Shown here: piece by piece, positions 4,948 to 8,489 of the stretch
Numbering within the stretch: position 1 is the first letter of the stretch
Layout: the number at the start of each line of letters is the position of its first letter
Source: JALZAA01 sp035316025
Lineage (GTDB): Bacteria; Actinomycetota; Acidimicrobiia; IMCC26256; JACDBD01
Reading direction: 5' to 3'
DNA: 8,489 bases
Assembly (NCBI GenBank): GCA_035316025.1
Contig: DATFXL010000017.1
Span: 1-8,489 of the forward strand
The notes under the pieces: model-generated
What the model was told of the DNA's origin: nothing
What the model saw: only the letters and a program-made list of their open reading frames with translations
The model's database searches: none
Translations under genes and position numbers: made by a program

Positions 4948-6423
4948 TCAGCCGTCCGGGTCGCCCGACATCGCCGCCGGCGACCCCTGCCTCGGCCCGG
5001 GGGTGCCCGTCAGCGTCGTGCTCGGGTGGACGGGCAGAGGATGCGGCGAGCGCGGGCTCTGATTGAAGTCGAAGTCGCGCGTGAGGTCTCCCAGGATCTT
5101 CACGTTCTCGCGCACGTCGGGACGCGGGTCGGGCCGACCGTCTGTCTTGGGGTCGAGCCGCTGGCCGTGGAGGAAGTCGTCCTCGATGAACTTGTCGTAC
5201 GCGTCGAACGACAGCGTCTGATGGTCCACATAGCCATGCTTCGCGTAGGGACTGATGACAAGCCCGGGGACACGCAGGCCGTATCCGTTGACGTCGACGC
5301 TCGGCGGCTTCACGTGGTCGTAGAAGCCTCCCCAGTCGTCCCACGCCAAGAAGATCGCGGTGGACTTCCAATCCGGGCCGTTCATCACGGCGTTGACCAG
5401 GCTCGTGACGTACGACTGCCCGAAGCTGACGGGGCCCGGGGGGTGCTCGCTGACGGCGCCCGACGGGGCGACCCACGACACCGCGGGCAGGCTGCCGGCT
5501 TTGGCCGACGAGTAGAAGTTGTCGACGGACTGGATGTTCCCGAGCTCTCCGTCGGCGCGCACGGTGTCGAAGTACGGCAGGGGGTTCCAGATTCCAGGCG
5601 TCGAGGCGTTCTGGCGCACCGGCGCGCACGACACGGCGGCGTCGTTCTCGCAGTCGGGCTCGGTCCCGTTCACGACGTAGTAGCCCCAGGACACCTGGTT
5701 CTGGTGCAGCAGGTACGTGAGGTCGGTCCACGCGTAGATCGGGTCCGGCCGCGGCTGGCCGTTCGCCCGGCGTCCGCCGAAGTCGGGCGGAATGCCCGGG
5801 GCCTGGAGCGCGTTCTTGCAGCTCGACGGGTTGTCGTGTTGCGTGCAGTTGGCTGACCACTCCGACACTTGGAACAGGTGCTCGGGCAGGCTCCACGAGG
5901 CGTTGGGCTCGAACATGTGGTCCTGGAGCACGAAGTCGTCGGCGTACGACCAGTAGTTCGGGATGTCGTCCCGGGTGTGATAGCCCATCACGTCCGGCGT
6001 GTTGGTGTTCGCGCACGCGGGCTTCGTCGGGTCCGTGCATCCTCGCTGCGCGTTCGTGGCCTGGTCGACGAACCCGTCCATCTTGCCGCCGTTGATGTCA
6101 GCGGTGGCATTGGCCGCGCTGTGGGGTCCTCCCCCGTTCACGTCGGCGTGGTCGGGCGTCGGCTTCTCGCACTTGCCCGTCTTCGAGTTGGGGACGCACG
6201 GCGACGGTTTGCCATTCTTCATCGGGATGCCGTCGGCCTTCGGATAGGTCCCGAAGTAGCTGTCGAAGGACCGGTTCTCCTGCATGATGACGACGACGTG
6301 CTTGATCTTGTGGATGCCGGAGGCCCCGCTCGAGGCGGGTGCGGAGCCCGGCATCCCGACCCCGGCGGCGACGGCGGCGACTGCCAACACGCCTGCGAGG
6401 CTTGTAAGCCGATTTGGGACCAC
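4948..6423 (-). CDS. Secreted phosphoesterase (phospholipase C/acid phosphatase type, PF04185-like)
   Basis: A 491-residue exported enzyme that would hydrolyse phosphate mono- or diesters outside the membrane; phospholipid, nucleotide or other substrates cannot be told apart. Residues 1-31 are a signal peptide (single Arg, Ala/Val-rich core, APA) without a twin-arginine motif. The family signature follows: KHVVVIMQENRSFDSYFGTY (41-60), with Glu49/Asn50 as metal ligands; GYHTRDDIPNYWSYADDF (147-164); FEPNASWSLPEHLFQVS (171-187), which should hold the Ser nucleophile; VSEHPPGP (324-331); and AWDDWGGFYDHVKPP (360-374) with the Asp pair and Asp-His. The length fits short bacterial members without the C-terminal domain of Pseudomonas enzymes. 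About 35 Pro/Ser/Gly-rich residues end the protein. The start is GTG with only a weak GGACGAG upstream. The gene is divergent from a second, smaller phosphoesterase. Confidence 0.92.
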   Translation of the reverse strand: MVPNRLTSLAGVLAVAAVAAGVGMPGSAPASSGASGIHKIKHVVVIMQENRSFDSYFGTYPKADGIPMKNGKPSPCVPNSKTGKCEKPTPDHADVNGGGPHSAANATADINGGKMDGFVDQATNAQRGCTDPTKPACANTNTPDVMGYHTRDDIPNYWSYADDFVLQDHMFEPNASWSLPEHLFQVSEWSANCTQHDNPSSCKNALQAPGIPPDFGGRRANGQPRPDPIYAWTDLTYLLHQNQVSWGYYVVNGTEPDCENDAAVSCAPVRQNASTPGIWNPLPYFDTVRADGELGNIQSVDNFYSSAKAGSLPAVSWVAPSGAVSEHPPGPVSFGQSYVTSLVNAVMNGPDWKSTAIFLAWDDWGGFYDHVKPPSVDVNGYGLRVPGLVISPYAKHGYVDHQTLSFDAYDKFIEDDFLHGQRLDPKTDGRPDPRPDVRENVKILGDLTRDFDFNQSPRSPHPLPVHPSTTLTGTPGPRQGSPAAMSGDPDG

Positions 6424-6743
6424 GACGCGAATCTCGTCCGGCGACGTGCTGCGATCGTCAGCGGCACGTCAGCGTCGCGCGAAGTCCGATCTCACCGACT
6501 TCTCATCCCTCGAGCGCGTACACGGTCCGTCCCGTCGTGTCATCCGCATAGGTATAGAGAACGCCCCCCGCACGGCGCGGCGACGGGCGCGGCGCCAACC
6601 TTCGTCACCCTCAGTCTCGGCAACATGCCGGGCACCCTTCTGCCCGTAGCCGCGATCCTGTTAGGTTCGCCGGCGTGGAGGGCGAGCAGCGCTCGCCGCG
6701 TCCCACCGCAGTCGTCCGGAACTGCGTGCCTGACGGCATCGGC
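6424..6743. other. Divergent intergenic region between two phosphoesterase genes
   Basis: A 320-bp stretch that should hold the promoters of both phosphoesterase genes. I see a -10-like TATAGA at 6553-6558 but no matching -35 hexamer, and no GTTCACC-type Pho-box repeats on either strand. It also holds a stretch that reads as protein on the minus strand (6503-6626, listed separately). If the right-hand gene starts at GTG 6675 instead of 6744, the region shrinks to 251 bp. Confidence 0.5.
6503..6626 (-). pseudogene. Possible frameshifted small ORF or gene remnant
   Basis: On the minus strand an ATG at 6626 reads MLPRLRVTKVGAAPVAAPCG. If one base is dropped from the six-C run at 6564-6569, it continues as GVLYTYADDTTGRTVYALEG and stops at TGA (6503-6505). 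The repaired 40-residue product reads like the end of a folded protein, and the last part vaguely recalls beta-propeller repeats (xxTGRxxYAxE). It lies 80 bp upstream of the phosphoesterase on the same strand. The upstream part overlaps nothing conserved, and no ribosome site was found. It may be a remnant of a lost gene, a gene broken by the same kind of C-run error as the VOC gene, or chance in GC-rich DNA. Confidence 0.22.
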
Positions 6744-7697
6744 GTGCGACACGCGGTCTGTGCGGGGTTGCTGGTCCTGACGCTGGTCGCCGCGTCAGCG
6801 TGCGGCGATCACGCATCGAGGACGCGATCGTCGGGCACCCCGGCGTCCAGCGCGCCGTCGACTCGGGCGGCGTCCGGCCAGCAACCGTGCGGGACGCGAA
6901 CGGGAGCCGTGGCTCGATACGACCACGTCGTGTGGATCTGGATGGAGAACCACACCGCCGATGAGGTCATCGGCAGCCACGATGCGCCGTACGAAACGGG
7001 CCTGTCCGCCGAGTGCGGGACCGCCAGCGACTATTCGATCGTCGGCAAACCGTCGCTGCCCAACTACATCGGCGCGACGTCTGGCGGAAACCAAGGCATC
7101 CACGACGATGCTCCCCCATCGACGTACCGGCTGAGCGTCGACAACCTGTTCCGTCAGGTCCGCACCGTCGGTGGGACGGAGCGGAGCTACGAGGAGTCGA
7201 TGCCGGCGAACTGCGCGCTCGGCTCGAACGGCATGTACGCGGTGAAGCACAACCCAGCCGCCTACTACAGCGGCGGCGACGACCGACGGGCGTGCCTCGC
7301 CGACGACGTCCCGCTCGGCTCGCTCGAAGACGGGCAGCTTCGCCGGGACCTCGAGGCCAACGCCCTTCCGACGTTCTCTTTCGTCACTCCGAACCTGTGT
7401 CACGACACGCACGATTGCGGGGTAGGGGACGGCGACGACTGGCTCCAGCAGTGGGTCCCCGTCATCCTCGTCAGCAGCGCGTACCGCGCCGGGCGCACGG
7501 CGGTATTTATCGTGTGGGACGAGCCCACTCCGATGCCGTTCATCGCGATCAGCCCGACGACGCAACCGGGGACGAAAGTGACGAACCGGATCGACCACTA
7601 TGCGTTGCTGCGGACCACCGAGGCGATGCTTGGAATTGCGACGTTCCTCGGCGCCGCAGCCACCGCAACCGATCTGCGACCCCCATTGGGGCTCTGA
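6744..7697 (+). CDS. Exported phosphoesterase, alkaline-phosphatase-superfamily type
   Basis: A 317-residue exported hydrolase of the same broad family as the divergent gene but shorter and very different in sequence. MRHAV, a Leu/Val core and AASAC (Cys20) look like a lipoprotein signal with a non-ideal lipobox (Ala instead of Leu at -3); a Ser/Thr/Ala linker follows to about residue 48. Catalytic signatures are YDHVVWIWMENHTADEVIG (59-77) with Glu68/Asn69, GKPSLPNYIGATSGG (101-115) where the nucleophile lies, FVTPNLCHDTHDC (213-225), and AVFIVWDE (253-260). DHYALLRTTEAMLGI (284-298) closes the domain. After WDE the loop is short (PTPMP), with no spare Asp/Gly. The GTG at 6744 was chosen to give the signal peptide; GTG 6726 or 6675 would add a long N-terminus. 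The ribosome site is weak. The substrate is unknown, and the protein is probably membrane-tethered. Confidence 0.87.
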   Translation: MRHAVCAGLLVLTLVAASACGDHASRTRSSGTPASSAPSTRAASGQQPCGTRTGAVARYDHVVWIWMENHTADEVIGSHDAPYETGLSAECGTASDYSIVGKPSLPNYIGATSGGNQGIHDDAPPSTYRLSVDNLFRQVRTVGGTERSYEESMPANCALGSNGMYAVKHNPAAYYSGGDDRRACLADDVPLGSLEDGQLRRDLEANALPTFSFVTPNLCHDTHDCGVGDGDDWLQQWVPVILVSSAYRAGRTAVFIVWDEPTPMPFIAISPTTQPGTKVTNRIDHYALLRTTEAMLGIATFLGAAATATDLRPPLGL

Positions 7698-7721
7698 CCG
7701 AGCGCCTCTTGGTCATCGCGT

Positions 7722-7734
7722 GAGCGGACCGCTC
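7722..7734 (+). repeat. Inverted repeat between the phosphoesterase and cyclase genes
   Basis: GAGCGGACCGCTC is a perfect odd-centred inverted repeat (GAGCG-GAC-CGCTC) 25 bp after the phosphoesterase stop, followed by GTTCTCC. It could be a weak terminator, although only three Ts lie within the next six bases, or an operator for the cyclase gene 46 bp downstream. Confidence 0.35.
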
Positions 7735-7746
7735 GTTCTCCGACGC

Positions 7747-7772
7747 ACGTATGCCCGGCTGTCTACGTATGC
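7747..7772 (+). repeat. Direct repeat ACGTATGC upstream of the cyclase gene
   Basis: The octamer ACGTATGC occurs at 7747-7754 and 7765-7772, 18 bp start to start, in the 82-bp gap before the cyclase. The second copy overlaps a possible -10 element (TATGCT, 7769-7774). Two same-strand copies at this distance could be a regulator site, but 18 bp is not a whole number of helical turns. Confidence 0.35.
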
Positions 7773-7774
7773 TT
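7769..7774 (+). promoter_or_regulatory. Possible -10 element for a leaderless cyclase transcript
   Basis: TATGCT matches the key first, second and last bases of TATAAT. Transcription would start about 6 bp later, at or next to the A of the ATG at 7780, giving a leaderless mRNA. This would fit the absence of a ribosome site at that start. No good -35 hexamer is seen at 16-18 bp upstream. Confidence 0.25.
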
Positions 7775-7779
7775 CACGG

Positions 7780-8489
7780 ATGCCCATGTACATGGACCGC
7801 CACGACCTCCCCGGACTCACGCCGGAGGAGCTGGCGGATGCCCACATGCGCGACGTCGAGGTCCAGGAAGAGCACGGCGTGCGCTACCACACGTACTGGT
7901 TCGATCCGAGCAACGGCTCGGTGTTCTGTCTCGCGGAAGGGCCGAGCAAGCGGGCCGTCGAGGTCGTGCACGAGCAGGCGCACGGTCAGCTCGCGAGCAC
8001 GATCCTCGAGCTGGACCCGACGGTCCCCTTGAACACGATGCTCGGCTCGCTTCCGACGCATCCACCGGGAACCGCCTACGAGGCGCCGGCGATGCGGGCG
8101 ATCGTGTTCACGGACCTGAGCGGATCCGTCGCGCAGACGTATGCCCTCGGAGACGCCGGACACGTCGAGCTGCTGCGCGTGCACGACAAGATCGTCCGCG
8201 ACGCGCTCGAGGCTCACGGCGGACGTGAGGTGAAGCACACGGGCGACGGGATTATGGCCGCCTTCAACTCCGTGGCCTCGGCGGTTGGTTTCTCGATCGC
8301 GGTGCAGCGCGCGTTTTGCGAACACAATGAGTCGAACGCGGTTCCGCTGGACGTCAAGATCGGGATCAGCGCCGGGGAGCCGGTCACGGACGACAACGAC
8401 GACCTCTTCGGCGCGGCCGTGCAGCTCGCGGCCCGCCTGTGCGACATCGCGGACGGCGGCGAGATCAGGGTGTCCCTCGCGGTGCGGGA
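7780..8489 (+). CDS. DUF4242 (nickel-binding-like) domain fused to class III adenylyl cyclase (partial)
   Basis: The first 236 residues of a cytosolic protein that runs off the window. Residues 1-78 form a DUF4242 domain, the fold of the Streptomyces nickel-binding protein SCO4226: MPMYMDRHDLPG, ELADAHMRDVEVQEEHGV, SVFCLAEGPSKRAVEVVHEQ and AHGQLASTI, rich in His. From about 105 a class III nucleotidyl cyclase domain follows. MRAIVFTDLSGSVAQTYALG gives metal ligand Asp112; EVKHTGDGIMAAF gives Lys152 and metal ligand Asp156; DVKIGISAGEP follows; DDLFGAAVQLAARL gives Asp208 and Arg219. Lys152/Asp208 suggest ATP rather than GTP, hence cAMP. At the usual transition-state Asn there is Gln215. Such cyclases act as homodimers, and the metal-binding domain is presumably a sensor. 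There is no ribosome site; the start is set by the conserved MP-YMD beginning. The C-terminus is cut by the window end. Confidence 0.92.
   Translation, partial: MPMYMDRHDLPGLTPEELADAHMRDVEVQEEHGVRYHTYWFDPSNGSVFCLAEGPSKRAVEVVHEQAHGQLASTILELDPTVPLNTMLGSLPTHPPGTAYEAPAMRAIVFTDLSGSVAQTYALGDAGHVELLRVHDKIVRDALEAHGGREVKHTGDGIMAAFNSVASAVGFSIAVQRAFCEHNESNAVPLDVKIGISAGEPVTDDNDDLFGAAVQLAARLCDIADGGEIRVSLAVR

Noticed and set aside
4816..5856. Long plus-strand frame opposite the phosphoesterase
   Set aside because: It is low-complexity Val/Arg/Gly-rich and antisense to a gene with clear catalytic motifs.
4721..6040. Long minus-strand frame overlapping the phosphoesterase
   Set aside because: It is Arg/Pro-rich with no motif, and the phosphoesterase signatures are in the other frame of the same strand.
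6424..6743. Pho-box control of the phosphoesterase pair
   Set aside because: I looked for paired GTTCACC-like repeats on both strands and found none.
6795..7598. Minus-strand frame opposite the second phosphoesterase
   Set aside because: It has no motif and shadow-like composition; the plus-strand gene has family signatures throughout.

Overview
The window is GC-rich, with strong G/C preference at third codon positions, short intergenic gaps, GTG starts, lipoprotein and Sec signal peptides with Ala-rich segments, and protein families common in Actinomycetota. A soil or environmental actinobacterium, possibly of the Thermoleophilia (Solirubrobacterales or Gaiellales) type, is the best guess. 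This rests on protein style only; there is no rRNA or marker gene here. No mobile element, CRISPR array, tRNA or rRNA was found.

Left part (1-2735): the last codons of an unknown gene; a glyoxalase-like VOC gene broken by one extra C in a C-run; a convergent, secreted type-1 copper protein (cupredoxin) whose stop overlaps the VOC stop; a divergent two-helix membrane miniprotein; a conserved actinobacterial hypothetical protein with one N-terminal membrane anchor; and, only 11 bp away on the other strand, a membrane protein with a charged cytosolic N-terminus and three C-terminal membrane segments.

Middle part (2736-4947): a set of small genes. A doubtful one-helix ORF overlaps by ATGA with a likely zinc-ribbon miniprotein. 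Next come a small lipoprotein that looks like a free-standing version of the extracytoplasmic tail of actinobacterial PP2C phosphatases, a secreted four-cysteine protein of unknown function, and a 70-residue protein that sits 7 bp upstream of it in a probable two-gene operon.

Right part (4948-8489): two secreted phosphoesterases of the same broad superfamily (PF04185-like, phospholipase C/acid phosphatase type) stand back to back around a 320-bp divergent region. A nickel-binding DUF4242 domain fused to a class III adenylyl cyclase domain then runs off the end of the window. The phosphoesterases would hydrolyse phospho(di)ester substrates outside the membrane and the cyclase would make cAMP inside. 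Whether they share regulation cannot be told from the sequence.

No single operon-like 'system' explains the window. The best candidates for something new are the DUF4242-cyclase fusion with a substituted catalytic Asn, the solo PP2C-tail lipoprotein, the divergent phosphoesterase pair, and the two small-gene pairs. Two probable homopolymer frameshifts, both in C-runs, should be checked against reads first.
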